55,077 bases of DNA from Chloroflexota bacterium. GTDB taxonomy: Bacteria > Chloroflexota > Anaerolineae > Aggregatilineales > Phototrophicaceae. Shown here piece after piece: positions 32,719 through 41,362 of the stretch; positions within the stretch are counted from its first letter, which is position 1, and each line of letters begins with the position of its first letter. The notes beneath the pieces are model-generated. The model was not told the DNA's origin, searched no databases, and saw nothing but the letters and a program-made list of their open reading frames with translations. The DNA lies in contig JAPOOU010000128.1 of NCBI GenBank assembly GCA_026713245.1, forward strand, positions 1 through 55,077, in the 5' to 3' direction. Position numbers and translations under genes: made by a program.

Positions 32719-35235
32719 ATGGATAATCTACCGCTTCTGGTTCCCTTGGTCATTCTGGCGCCCTCGCTTGGGGCGATCATCAATTTCTTCGTTGGCGCAA
32801 GGCTGGGGGAGAAGTGGTCCGGCTATATCGGCTGCTTCGCGTCGATCTTCGCTTTCATCATTTCATTATTGCTACTGACGTACGTCACCGGAACCGATGG
32901 CAGCGCCGCGGTCGTTAATCCTCCGCTCGTCGATGGCTGGCTGCGCATTGAGTCTATCGGACTCGAGATTCCCTGGCAATTGCGCGTCGATTCACTGAGC
33001 GTAACTATGATGCTTGTAGTGACAGGCGTCGGTTCTCTGATTCACCTTTATGCCCGCGGCTATATGCACGGCGACAAGCTCTACCCGCGCTTCTTCGCCT
33101 ATCTCAATATGTTCCTGGCATTCATGCTGATCTTGGTCACGGCGAATAACTTCCTGATGCTCTTCGTCGGCTGGGAAGGCGTCGGCTTGTGCTCATTCTT
33201 GCTCATCGGTTTCTGGTGGGACAAGAAAATGCCAGAAGGTTGGAAGAACAGCAATGCAGCGCGCAAAGCCTTCATCGTCAACCGTATCGGCGATTTCGGG
33301 CTATTGATGGCGATGTTTCTCATATTCTGGACCTTCGGCACGCTGGACTTTTACAAGGCTGGCGAGTTGCCGAATACGGAAGCCAAGTACTTGATGGGAT
33401 GGCGCGAGCACAATGGCCTGGTTGATCACGTTGAAGAAGGAGACCAGGCTTCAACGGGCGACGAGAGCGCCGCTGGGGACAAACAGACGGATGACGGGCA
33501 TGGCGGTTCCTATGTCTGCAAGCCGGCGGTTCCGGCCGCCGATGACGGCAGCCACGATATCGAATCCCAACACGGCGCCCCGAATCCCCTGGCAAATGAT
33601 ATTCGGGCGATCTATTGCGATAATCATCATTTTGATACGGATTACCTGGGCGTATTCGGGCAAACTGGCGAACGCTTCGGCGAAGGCGAAATCGTCGACT
33701 TTAACGGTTTTGAGATGGCCTTTGACGATGTCGTATTCTTGATTGCCTTGTTCATGTTATTGGGCGTAGCGGGCAAATCGGCGCAGATTCCGCTTTTTGT
33801 CTGGCTGCCGGACGCTATGGCTGGCCCGACGCCTGTCAGCGCGCTGATTCACGCGGCGACAATGGTGACAGCCGGCGTTTACATGATGGTCCGCGCCAAC
33901 GTCCTTTTGTGGGAACTCAACCACGGCGGTTATGTTATCGGCCTGATTATCACCCTGGTTGGATCGGGTACCGCGTTGATGGCGGGCTATATCGCGCTGG
34001 GCCAGTGGGACATCAAACGCGTTCTGGCCTATTCGACGATTTCACAACTTGGGTTTATGGTCGCCGCAGTTGGCATCGGCGCGTACGTCGCCGCCATGTT
34101 CCATCTGGTGACGCATGCCGTGTTCAAAGCGCTGCTCTTCCTTGGCAGCGGCTCTGTCATTCATGGCGTCGAACACGGCCACCATCATGCGCATGGGCAT
34201 GGCCACGGCCATGACGATGATCATGATGATCATCACGACCAGGAATTTGACGCGCAGGATATGCGCAACATGGGCGGCTTGCGCAAACGCATGCCGATCA
34301 CCTATATCACTTACTTGATCGGCACCCTGGCGCTGGCGGGGATCTTCCCCTTTGCTGGATTCTGGTCCAAGGACGAGATCCTGGCCGACGCCTGGTACGA
34401 GGGATTCCAGCTCAACGAGTTGGGTGGGTTCATCGCCTTTGGCATTCTGTTGGTCGCGGCGGCATTCACGGCGTTTTACATGTGGCGTCAAATCGTGCTG
34501 GTTTTCTTTGATGACGCGCGCAGCGAGGCGGCTCGACAGGCCCCGGAGAGCAACGGCGCAATGTTGTTGCCGCTGGTTGTTCTTGCGATTTTCACTTGCA
34601 TAATTGGATTGATCAACGTACCCAAGGCGACGCCGATCTTCGCCAACATTTATGAAACTTACGAATTCAAACATTTCCTTGAACACAGCTTGCTCAGCGT
34701 GTCGCGGGGGCACTCGCTTGACTTCAATCTGTTGATAGCCGGCATTGCGCTGGCGCTTGGGATCGCCTCAATCGTGGTGGCGCACAATGTCTACAAAGGC
34801 AAGGGATTGGGGCCCGGCAATAGCGATCAGTTGGAAAGGCATGCATCGTCGCGCGCGGCTTTCCGCCTGGCGAATGCGCGGCTGTATTGGGACGAAATAT
34901 ACGGCAAGGTGATCGAGCAGCCCTTTAACCGTCTGGCGACTTTCCTTGCCGACCGCGTCGACTGGGACTTCCTGCACAACTACTTCCACGACAGCATCAT
35001 CAAACGTGGTTTCGACAGCATCGCAAAACTGTTGGGTCAGCCCATCGACCTGGGCATCATTGACGGCACGGTAAACGGCGTAGCCTTGCTCGTGCAGCGC
35101 CTGGCCAATTGGATGCGCGGCATGCAAACGGGTTACGTTCGCTTGTATGCGGTAGTGATCTTCATCGGTGTTGTTGCTGTTATTTTGTTGATGCTCTTGC
35201 CTTTCATACAGACCATGCTCCAAAGTGGCTCTTAA
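32719..35235 (+). CDS. nuoL: NADH-quinone oxidoreductase subunit L with two added hydrophilic loops
   Basis: An 838-residue antiporter-like subunit (about 610-670 usual). Core motifs are LVTANNFLMLFVGWEGVGLC (the conserved Glu), the KSAQIPLFVWLPDAMAGPTP segment, SALIHAATMVTAGVYM, DIKRVLAYSTISQLGFM, and a C-terminal amphipathic helix followed by a final membrane anchor (after about residue 670). Two loops are unusual. Residues of about 215-335 are long and Asp/Glu/Gly-rich, and include VEEGDQASTGDESAAGD and an ADDGSHDIESQHG stretch. Residues of about 483-507 are almost purely His, Asp and Gly (HGVEHGHHHAHGHGHGHDDD). Either loop could bind divalent metal; that is inference. Confidence 0.96.
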   Translation: MDNLPLLVPLVILAPSLGAIINFFVGARLGEKWSGYIGCFASIFAFIISLLLLTYVTGTDGSAAVVNPPLVDGWLRIESIGLEIPWQLRVDSLSVTMMLVVTGVGSLIHLYARGYMHGDKLYPRFFAYLNMFLAFMLILVTANNFLMLFVGWEGVGLCSFLLIGFWWDKKMPEGWKNSNAARKAFIVNRIGDFGLLMAMFLIFWTFGTLDFYKAGELPNTEAKYLMGWREHNGLVDHVEEGDQASTGDESAAGDKQTDDGHGGSYVCKPAVPAADDGSHDIESQHGAPNPLANDIRAIYCDNHHFDTDYLGVFGQTGERFGEGEIVDFNGFEMAFDDVVFLIALFMLLGVAGKSAQIPLFVWLPDAMAGPTPVSALIHAATMVTAGVYMMVRANVLLWELNHGGYVIGLIITLVGSGTALMAGYIALGQWDIKRVLAYSTISQLGFMVAAVGIGAYVAAMFHLVTHAVFKALLFLGSGSVIHGVEHGHHHAHGHGHGHDDDHDDHHDQEFDAQDMRNMGGLRKRMPITYITYLIGTLALAGIFPFAGFWSKDEILADAWYEGFQLNELGGFIAFGILLVAAAFTAFYMWRQIVLVFFDDARSEAARQAPESNGAMLLPLVVLAIFTCIIGLINVPKATPIFANIYETYEFKHFLEHSLLSVSRGHSLDFNLLIAGIALALGIASIVVAHNVYKGKGLGPGNSDQLERHASSRAAFRLANARLYWDEIYGKVIEQPFNRLATFLADRVDWDFLHNYFHDSIIKRGFDSIAKLLGQPIDLGIIDGTVNGVALLVQRLANWMRGMQTGYVRLYAVVIFIGVVAVILLMLLPFIQTMLQSGS

Positions 35236-35250
35236 GGAGAACGTCGTCCT

Positions 35251-36852
35251 ATGGACTTGACTGGACTTTCGCTTACGACAATTACCTTGTTTATCCCGAT
35301 GATCGGGCTCGTCATCTTGCTGTTCATGAATGGCGAGACGCAGCGGGACAACATCAAGTGGGTAGCCTTCGGCACGAGCATTGTCGCCTTTGTCGCGTCG
35401 GTCTTGATGTGGGTCAACTTTGATCCGAGCGTGGCCGAGCTTCAAATGGCGCAGCGCAATACCTGGGCCGAGGTATCGTTGGGCGAGTCGGTGATCAATA
35501 TCAGCTACTTTGTGGGCGTCGACGGCATCAGTCTGCTGTTGGTATTGTTGACGACCTTCATCATGCCGATCGCGATCCTGGGATCTTTTGGAAGCCATAT
35601 CTTTGAAGAGCGGGGGAGAGAAAAGCTCTATTACATCTTTTTGATGCTGTTGGAATGGTCAATGATCGGTGTATTTGTGGTACACGATTTGATCATTTTC
35701 TACGTCTTTTGGGAGGTCACCCTGGTGCCGATGTACTTTCTGATCGGCATTTGGGGCGCGGAAGAGCGGATATACGCCGCGGTCAAGTTTTTCCTGTACA
35801 CGATGGCTGGTTCGATTCTGATGTTGATCGCTATCCTCTACGTTGGCAACAAATCTGGCACCTTCAGCACCTACAGCGCCGCGGGCGATACCGGCGTCAT
35901 CGAGATGGTGCAAACGTACGAAGGCGAAGGCAGCTATTGGGACCCGGTCGCCGACGAGCAGGAAGACGCCGGATTCTTGCTCAATTCTGTAGAAAGTTTC
36001 CTGTTCCTGGGATTCTTGGTGGCATTTGCCATCAAAGTGCCGATCTTTCCTTTTCACAGTTGGCTGCCCGACGCGCATGTGCAGGCGCCGACAGCCGGCT
36101 CGGTCATACTGGCGGGCGTCTTGCTGAAAATGGGCACCTATGGCATCGTTCGTTTTAATTTGACGATGTTTCCGGAAGCCGCAGTGGCCTGGGCGCCGAC
36201 GATCGCCTTTCTCGGCGTGGTGGGGATCATTTACGGCGCCTGGGTCAGCTATGCGCAGGACAACGTAAAGAAGCTGGTCGCCTATTCCTCGGTCAGCCAC
36301 CTGGGCTTCGTGGTACTTGGCATTTTCGCGTTGAACTCGCAGGGTCTGCAAGGCGCGACCCTGCAAATGGTCAATCACGGTATCAGCACCGGCGGTCTCT
36401 TCTTGATCGTGGGAATGCTCTATGAGCGCTGGCATACCAAGGAAATGGCGGATTACGGCGGTATCTGGAAGATGATGCCCGCGTTCGGCGCCATCAGTTT
36501 GGTGATTTCCTTGAGCAGTATGGGTTTGCCCGGTTTGAACGGCTTCATCGGTGAGTTCACGATCTTGATGGGTTCGCTGGGCAGCGAATTCCTGGGCTTC
36601 GCCTTCACGCTGGTCGCGACCCTAGGCGTGATCATGGCGGCGGTTTACCTCTTGAAGATGTTCCAGCACGTTTTCATGGGCGAGCACAATAATCCGCTCT
36701 CCGACAAGACGCGCTACAAATTGCAGTGGAACGAGATCGCGGCTTTCATTCCGATCCTGATCATGATCTTCTGGATCGGCATCCAACCGATTGTCTTTTT
36801 CAATATGCTTGATATTTCGGTGGATAGCATCGTGGCGCTGTTCGTGCCCTAG
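35251..36852 (+). CDS. nuoM: NADH-quinone oxidoreductase subunit M
   Basis: A 533-residue antiporter-like proton-pumping subunit. DLIIFYVFWEVTLVPMYFLI contains the conserved Glu, FLYTMAGSILMLIAILYVGN and AIKVPIFPFHSWLPDAHVQA follow, and NVKKLVAYSSVSHLGFVVLG carries the conserved Lys pair region. A moderately long loop (about 205-235) is Gly/Asp/Glu-rich. The start is 15 bases after nuoL, with AAGGAGA upstream. Confidence 0.97.
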   Translation: MDLTGLSLTTITLFIPMIGLVILLFMNGETQRDNIKWVAFGTSIVAFVASVLMWVNFDPSVAELQMAQRNTWAEVSLGESVINISYFVGVDGISLLLVLLTTFIMPIAILGSFGSHIFEERGREKLYYIFLMLLEWSMIGVFVVHDLIIFYVFWEVTLVPMYFLIGIWGAEERIYAAVKFFLYTMAGSILMLIAILYVGNKSGTFSTYSAAGDTGVIEMVQTYEGEGSYWDPVADEQEDAGFLLNSVESFLFLGFLVAFAIKVPIFPFHSWLPDAHVQAPTAGSVILAGVLLKMGTYGIVRFNLTMFPEAAVAWAPTIAFLGVVGIIYGAWVSYAQDNVKKLVAYSSVSHLGFVVLGIFALNSQGLQGATLQMVNHGISTGGLFLIVGMLYERWHTKEMADYGGIWKMMPAFGAISLVISLSSMGLPGLNGFIGEFTILMGSLGSEFLGFAFTLVATLGVIMAAVYLLKMFQHVFMGEHNNPLSDKTRYKLQWNEIAAFIPILIMIFWIGIQPIVFFNMLDISVDSIVALFVP

Positions 36853-36860
36853 GAGACACC

Positions 36861-38399
36861 ATGTTTGAGACGCCCACTATCGCGGAATTCCTCGCGCAAT
36901 CCAATCTGGCATCGACTTTGCCGGGTACTTTGCTTGTGCTATGGACGCTCATCTTGGTCTTAGTTGATCTCTTTTTGCCCGAGGAACGTCAACGCTGGAC
37001 GCCAATTCTGGCCTGTTTCGGGTTGGGAATCAGCTTTGTGGCGAATTTGGTCGTGTATTCCCCGGCTGAAGGCGAACAGGTCGCGCTTTATGGCATGTTC
37101 ATTGCCGATGCCTTCACTGGTTTTCTAAATGTCGTGATCCTGGTCGCCACCTTGATCGCGATCTTGATGAGTTGGGATTATCTTAATCGCGCCGATATAC
37201 ATCGGGGCGAATATTATGTGCTGGCGCTATTGTCTTCGGCTGGCGCGATGTTTATGGTCGGGGCCAACGACCTGATTATCATATTTGTCGCCCTGGAGTT
37301 GCTCAGCATTCCGCTGTATATCTTGGCGGCATTCCGCTCGATCAAGAACGACGGCAGCGACCTGGCGCTCAAATCCGAAGAAAGCGGCATGAAGTACTTC
37401 ATTTTAGGCGCGTTTTCCAGCGCGTTTCTAGTTTTCGGATCGGCGCTGGTTTATGGCGCGACTGGCACCACCAACATTCCGGAGATCTTTTCGCTGGCTG
37501 GCGGTATCGCGGGCAGTGTTTCGTCGGCTGCCTTCTACTTGATTATTGGCGCAGCTCTGCTCTTTGTAGGCTTGGGATTTAAGGTAGCGGTAGTGCCGTT
37601 CCACATGTGGACGCCCGATGTCTACGAAGGCGCGCCCACGCCGGTTGCTGCCTTTATGAGCGTGACCGCCAAGATTGGCGGCTTCGCCGCGATGTTGCGG
37701 CTTCTGGTGTCCGGTCTGGCCGCGCTGGTAATCGCGGATGGCGAGCCTGTTGCCTGGCAAGCGACGGTGTCCCTTGTGGCTGTGTTGACCTTGGTTCTCG
37801 GCAATTTTGTCGCGATTTCGCAAAGAAACCTTAAGCGCATGCTGGCCTATTCGTCGATCGCGCACGCCGGTTACATTTTAGTGGCGGTGGCGGCGACGGG
37901 AACAGCGGGCGTGGCTGACGCGGCGACACAGAGCGCCTTGGTCTACATGCTGGCGTATATGTTCACCAATCTGGGCGCCTTCGCCGTTGTCATGTCGATT
38001 GAACGGGAAGACGGCAGTGGCGGCAATATCGAGGACATTACCGGCCTGGCGCGCTCGCGTCCCTTGATGGCCATGGCTATGACGATCTTCATGCTAAGCT
38101 TGACAGGCATCCCGCTGACAGCTGGCTTTGTGGGCAAATTCATGGTTTTCGCCTCCGCTGTGCAAGCGGGCCTTTTTGGCTTGGCTATCATCGGCGTGCT
38201 TACCAGCGTCGTCAGCGCCTTTTATTACATGCGCGTGGTAGTAAATATGTACCTGCGCGACAGTTCTGACGATTTGCAGCCGGCGTTGGAAACATCTGCC
38301 GTAAGATGGGCGATCAACATTGCCTTGGCGGGCACGATGGTCTTCGGCGTCTTTTATCCGCTTGCCACGAACCTTGTGAGCTCGGTGAGCATCACTTGA
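36861..38399 (+). CDS. nuoN: NADH-quinone oxidoreductase subunit N
   Basis: A 512-residue antiporter-like subunit, the last gene of the operon. DLIIIFVALELLSIPLYILA holds the conserved Glu, KVAVVPFHMWTPDVYEGAPT the middle motif, and NLKRMLAYSSIAHAGYILVA the Lys-containing segment. It starts eight bases after the nuoM stop and is followed by a hairpin terminator. Confidence 0.97.
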   Translation: MFETPTIAEFLAQSNLASTLPGTLLVLWTLILVLVDLFLPEERQRWTPILACFGLGISFVANLVVYSPAEGEQVALYGMFIADAFTGFLNVVILVATLIAILMSWDYLNRADIHRGEYYVLALLSSAGAMFMVGANDLIIIFVALELLSIPLYILAAFRSIKNDGSDLALKSEESGMKYFILGAFSSAFLVFGSALVYGATGTTNIPEIFSLAGGIAGSVSSAAFYLIIGAALLFVGLGFKVAVVPFHMWTPDVYEGAPTPVAAFMSVTAKIGGFAAMLRLLVSGLAALVIADGEPVAWQATVSLVAVLTLVLGNFVAISQRNLKRMLAYSSIAHAGYILVAVAATGTAGVADAATQSALVYMLAYMFTNLGAFAVVMSIEREDGSGGNIEDITGLARSRPLMAMAMTIFMLSLTGIPLTAGFVGKFMVFASAVQAGLFGLAIIGVLTSVVSAFYYMRVVVNMYLRDSSDDLQPALETSAVRWAINIALAGTMVFGVFYPLATNLVSSVSIT

Positions 38400-38437
38400 G
38401 CTGCAAATTGGCGCTACATATCGGCATCATCGGGGGA

Positions 38438-38468
38438 CGAGGCGGGTCTTGCGCTCGCCTCTTTGTTT
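38438..38468 (+). terminator. Terminator of the nuo operon
   Basis: Arms GAGGCG (38439-38444) and CGCCTC (38456-38461) surround an 11-base loop and are followed by TTTGTTT. It lies 40 bases after the nuoN stop and 28 bases before the DMT permease start. Confidence 0.7.
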
Positions 38469-38495
38469 CAGAATATCGTAGCGATGTAAGAGACA

Positions 38496-39407
38496 ATGTC
38501 GTCACGGGAGCGTGAGGGATTTCTGTGGATTCTGGTCGCGGCCATTGGATTTGCCTTTATCCCGACGATCGTCAAAACGGTCTATAGCCACTCGAACCTG
38601 GAACCGCTCGACCTGGCGGTTTGGCGCTTCATCCTTGCTGTACCGCTCATATGGATGCTGGTCGGATTGCGAAACCGTTCGCATAGCCTGTCGCAGGGCG
38701 AAGGCATTTCGCCATTGGGCGCTATATTCATAGGCGCGCTGTTTGCGGCGGCTGTCCTCTGCGCATTCTTCGCGCTGCAGCGTTTGCCGGGCAGTACCTA
38801 TGTAGTTTTGTTCTTCACGTATCCGGCAATGATCGTGCTTCTGTCGACATTTCTTGGCGAAGCGATCTCGCCCCGCGCTTGGCTGGCGCTGGCTCTTGTC
38901 GGGGTCGCGCTCACGGTGCCGGACTTCATTGTGCCCGATGCCGTCGATCCGGTAGGCGCGATTCTGGCGCTGGCTAACGCGGCATTTGTCGCCGCATATT
39001 ATTTGCTGGCGCGGCGTGTACTTGAAGGCGTCGAGGACATATCGCGGGCCAGCGCCCAAATGATGGGCGCCACGCTGCTGATCTTGCTGCTGTCGGTACC
39101 GATGCGGGGCTTGCAGCTTCCGCAGAATCCGGCGACGCTAATTGGCCTCTTTGGCATTGCGACATTGGGAACGGTGCTGCCGGTATTCGCTACCAACATC
39201 GCGATCCAGCGCATAGGACCGGCGCGCGCCTCATTGGTAAGTACAGTTGAGCCGGTCCTGGCAATGATCGTGGCAATGATCTTGCTGGGCGAAGTGATCG
39301 TACCGCTGCAGTGGCTTGGCGCAGCGCTGATAGTCGGAAGCGTCGTCATATTGCAGTTGCAAGCCGCGAACAGAGTCAATATCAATATTGCTCATGAGGC
39401 CGGATAA
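38496..39407 (+). CDS. EamA/DMT-superfamily permease
   Basis: A 303-residue membrane protein with ten predicted helices in two EamA repeats (about residues 8-138 and 152-292). Typical features are AVWRFILAVPLIWMLVG after helix 1, FFALQRLPGSTYVVLFFTYP in the first repeat, and the C-terminal RIGPARASLVSTVEPVLAMI with LLGEVIVPLQWLGAALIVGS. The family exports or imports metabolites such as amino acids; the substrate cannot be told. It follows the nuo terminator, so it is probably transcribed on its own. Confidence 0.9.
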   Translation: MSSREREGFLWILVAAIGFAFIPTIVKTVYSHSNLEPLDLAVWRFILAVPLIWMLVGLRNRSHSLSQGEGISPLGAIFIGALFAAAVLCAFFALQRLPGSTYVVLFFTYPAMIVLLSTFLGEAISPRAWLALALVGVALTVPDFIVPDAVDPVGAILALANAAFVAAYYLLARRVLEGVEDISRASAQMMGATLLILLLSVPMRGLQLPQNPATLIGLFGIATLGTVLPVFATNIAIQRIGPARASLVSTVEPVLAMIVAMILLGEVIVPLQWLGAALIVGSVVILQLQAANRVNINIAHEAG

Positions 39408-39423
39408 GTGTTAGAGTATACTC

Positions 39424-39954
39424 ATGACCCCAACACCGGAACGACTTTCCAAGGATCTGCTCAATGACTTCAAGCGCAATCGCGACGGTCGCTTGTCGTC
39501 TCGCCAATGGCTGGAATTGATTACCGAACCGCTGACGTCGCTTTTGCTCCTGTCTGTGCCGCTGGCGCTGCTGCTGGGGCGCTATGGCATGGCGGGGCGA
39601 TTATTGGTGGTCGCGCTAATCCTGGGTTTCTTGTTGACTGTCGCGTTGCGCGCGATTCGTTTTTCGCGGGTCAGACTTTGCTATCGCGTCCTCTATCCCG
39701 AAGAGATTCATCCGCGCTGGCGATTCTGGAAGAAGACAACGCTTGCAAGCAGGTCCGGCGAATCGGTCCGCTTCGACAAGCGTATCGCCAGCAAAGTCAA
39801 ACTGCAGCCTGAAGCGGGCTTGTGTGTTTACTACTTTGATTTTGGGGAGCGCCGCGTATTGGTAAGCATGATTCCGGAAGAACACCCAAAGGCGGATCTT
39901 GCCGAACCTAGCGATGTGTTCATCCACCACGGCGGTCAGATTTTCGCCGACTGA
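39424..39954 (+). CDS. Hypothetical two-helix membrane protein
   Basis: A 176-residue protein that I do not recognise. A charged N-terminus (ERLSKDLLNDFKRNRDGR) precedes two membrane helices (about residues 37-52 and 56-75), and the remaining 100 residues look cytoplasmic, with several beta-strand-like segments (LCVYYFDFGERRVLVSMIPE). It begins 16 bases after the DMT permease gene on the same strand and may be co-transcribed with it. Confidence 0.7.
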   Translation: MTPTPERLSKDLLNDFKRNRDGRLSSRQWLELITEPLTSLLLLSVPLALLLGRYGMAGRLLVVALILGFLLTVALRAIRFSRVRLCYRVLYPEEIHPRWRFWKKTTLASRSGESVRFDKRIASKVKLQPEAGLCVYYFDFGERRVLVSMIPEEHPKADLAEPSDVFIHHGGQIFAD

Positions 39955-39964
39955 CATAGTCTTG

Positions 39965-40774
39965 CTATAGACGTTCCAGCATTTCCAGGACTTCGCTACC
40001 GTCATCCTCCACCCATACACCACATTTACCGCCACCCTCGCTGACATCCAATTCCACTGTCGTGCCATCAAAGCGCAGCGCAGGATGATAATACCGCGCC
40101 ACTTGAACGGCATCGGCAACGATATAGTGGCCGATCAGGGCGCGGCGGAACCTTGATCGGGAAGTATTTGGGAAGCTGCCATGGATCAGTTGACCGTCGA
40201 AGATAAAAACGTCCCCCGCCTTCATAATCACGGGCTCGGGTTGCATGTCGGCGGAAAGCGGAACGGTCACATCTGTGAAGCTCTGCGTGGTATCCGCGCT
40301 TTCGGGGCACAAGACGGGCAGGGTATGGCTGCCCGGGACGACCTGTAAGCAGCCGTTTTCCTCGTCGCAATCGTCCAGCGCCATCCAGGCGGCAATGCAA
40401 GTGCCCGGCTGTACGCGCAAGTAATATTGGTCTTGGTGCAAGGCTTGGCCGCGCGCGCCGGGTGGCTTGAAGTACAGCATCGTCTGTACGGCTAGCGGCG
40501 CTTGGCCAAGCAACTGATTGAAGACGGCTTCCAGCCGCGGTTCCAGCATCCAGTCAAGACTTATTTGGTCCCAACGATGCATGTGAATCAGGCGCGGATA
40601 TGCCTTGAGCGGATCTGTCGCGCTGCTGTCCACACCGCTGAAATCGCCCTCATAGCTCCCAGCATGGCGCATCTCCATATAGTGCTGACGAAGCTCAGCG
40701 ACTTCATCGTCAGTAAACAGCCCCGAAACGATGACGTGTCCACGTTCATTGAAGCCTTTCACATCCACTGGCAT
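39965..40774 (-). CDS. Phytanoyl-CoA dioxygenase (PhyH) family protein
   Basis: About 269 residues from the ATG at 40774, which has GGAG nine bases upstream; an in-frame ATG 12 codons further up is less likely. It is an Fe(II)/2-oxoglutarate oxygenase fold. Numbered from the upstream ATG, ALHQDQYY gives iron ligands His125 and Asp127, QLIHGSFPNTS gives His210, and SRSRFRRAL supplies the 2-oxoglutarate-binding Arg at about 220. The NGCLQVVPGSH strand before the distal histidine is typical. The substrate is unknown, as family members act on many small molecules. It converges with the hypothetical gene and is divergent from the YbaK-type gene. Confidence 0.88.
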   Translation of the reverse strand: MPVDVKGFNERGHVIVSGLFTDDEVAELRQHYMEMRHAGSYEGDFSGVDSSATDPLKAYPRLIHMHRWDQISLDWMLEPRLEAVFNQLLGQAPLAVQTMLYFKPPGARGQALHQDQYYLRVQPGTCIAAWMALDDCDEENGCLQVVPGSHTLPVLCPESADTTQSFTDVTVPLSADMQPEPVIMKAGDVFIFDGQLIHGSFPNTSRSRFRRALIGHYIVADAVQVARYYHPALRFDGTTVELDVSEGGGKCGVWVEDDGSEVLEMLERL

Positions 40775-40860
40775 GATCGCTCTCCCACAAGCTAACGTTG
40801 CCCGATTCATCGTGGCTGAATTACAATTGCGCTCGATAGTCTATCCGAATCGGAGCCTCC

Positions 40861-41346
40861 ATGCAAGCAATGGGCATAAGGGATGTAGAGCTTGCTCTTG
40901 AGCAACTGCGGCTCGAAATCGAAATCATCGAATTCGGCACTTCAACCGCAACATCACAACAGGCGGCGGACAAGGTCCGTTGCAAATTGGGGCAGATTGT
41001 CAAGAGCCTCGGTTTCTTGATTGAGAAAACAAAGCCGATTCTTGTTTTGGCCAGCGGCGACCAATCCGTCGATGATCGAAAGCTGGCGTCTCTATTGCAG
41101 GTCGGGCGCAAGAAAGTCCGCATGATGAGCCCGGAGCAGTGCCTGTCAATCCTGGGTTATTCGCCGGGCGGCGTCCCGCCGCTGGGCCATCGAAGTCCTG
41201 ACATACGCGTGATTATTGATGACTGTCTCAGGCGTTACGAAAAAGTATATGCGGCGGGTGGAGCGGCAAACGCGATTTTCCCGATCGAGCTCGCAGTCTT
41301 GCAGCGGGTGACGCGGGCGGACTTTGCCGACATAGCTAAAGCTTAA
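40861..41346 (+). CDS. YbaK/ProX-type aminoacyl-tRNA editing-domain protein
   Basis: A 161-residue single-domain protein. The fold pattern is visible in EIIEFGTSTATSQQAADKVR, IVKSLGFLIEKTKPILVLAS with the conserved Lys, LLQVGRKKVRMMSPEQCLSI, LGYSPGGVPPLGH and the C-terminal strand before FPIELAVLQRVTRADFADIA. Such proteins hydrolyse mischarged tRNA (for example Cys- or Ala-tRNA(Pro)). The exact specificity is not readable. GGAG lies five bases before the ATG. It is transcribed divergently from the PhyH gene. Confidence 0.87.
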   Translation: MQAMGIRDVELALEQLRLEIEIIEFGTSTATSQQAADKVRCKLGQIVKSLGFLIEKTKPILVLASGDQSVDDRKLASLLQVGRKKVRMMSPEQCLSILGYSPGGVPPLGHRSPDIRVIIDDCLRRYEKVYAAGGAANAIFPIELAVLQRVTRADFADIAKA

Positions 41347-41362
41347 CCGGGTCCTGCATTTA

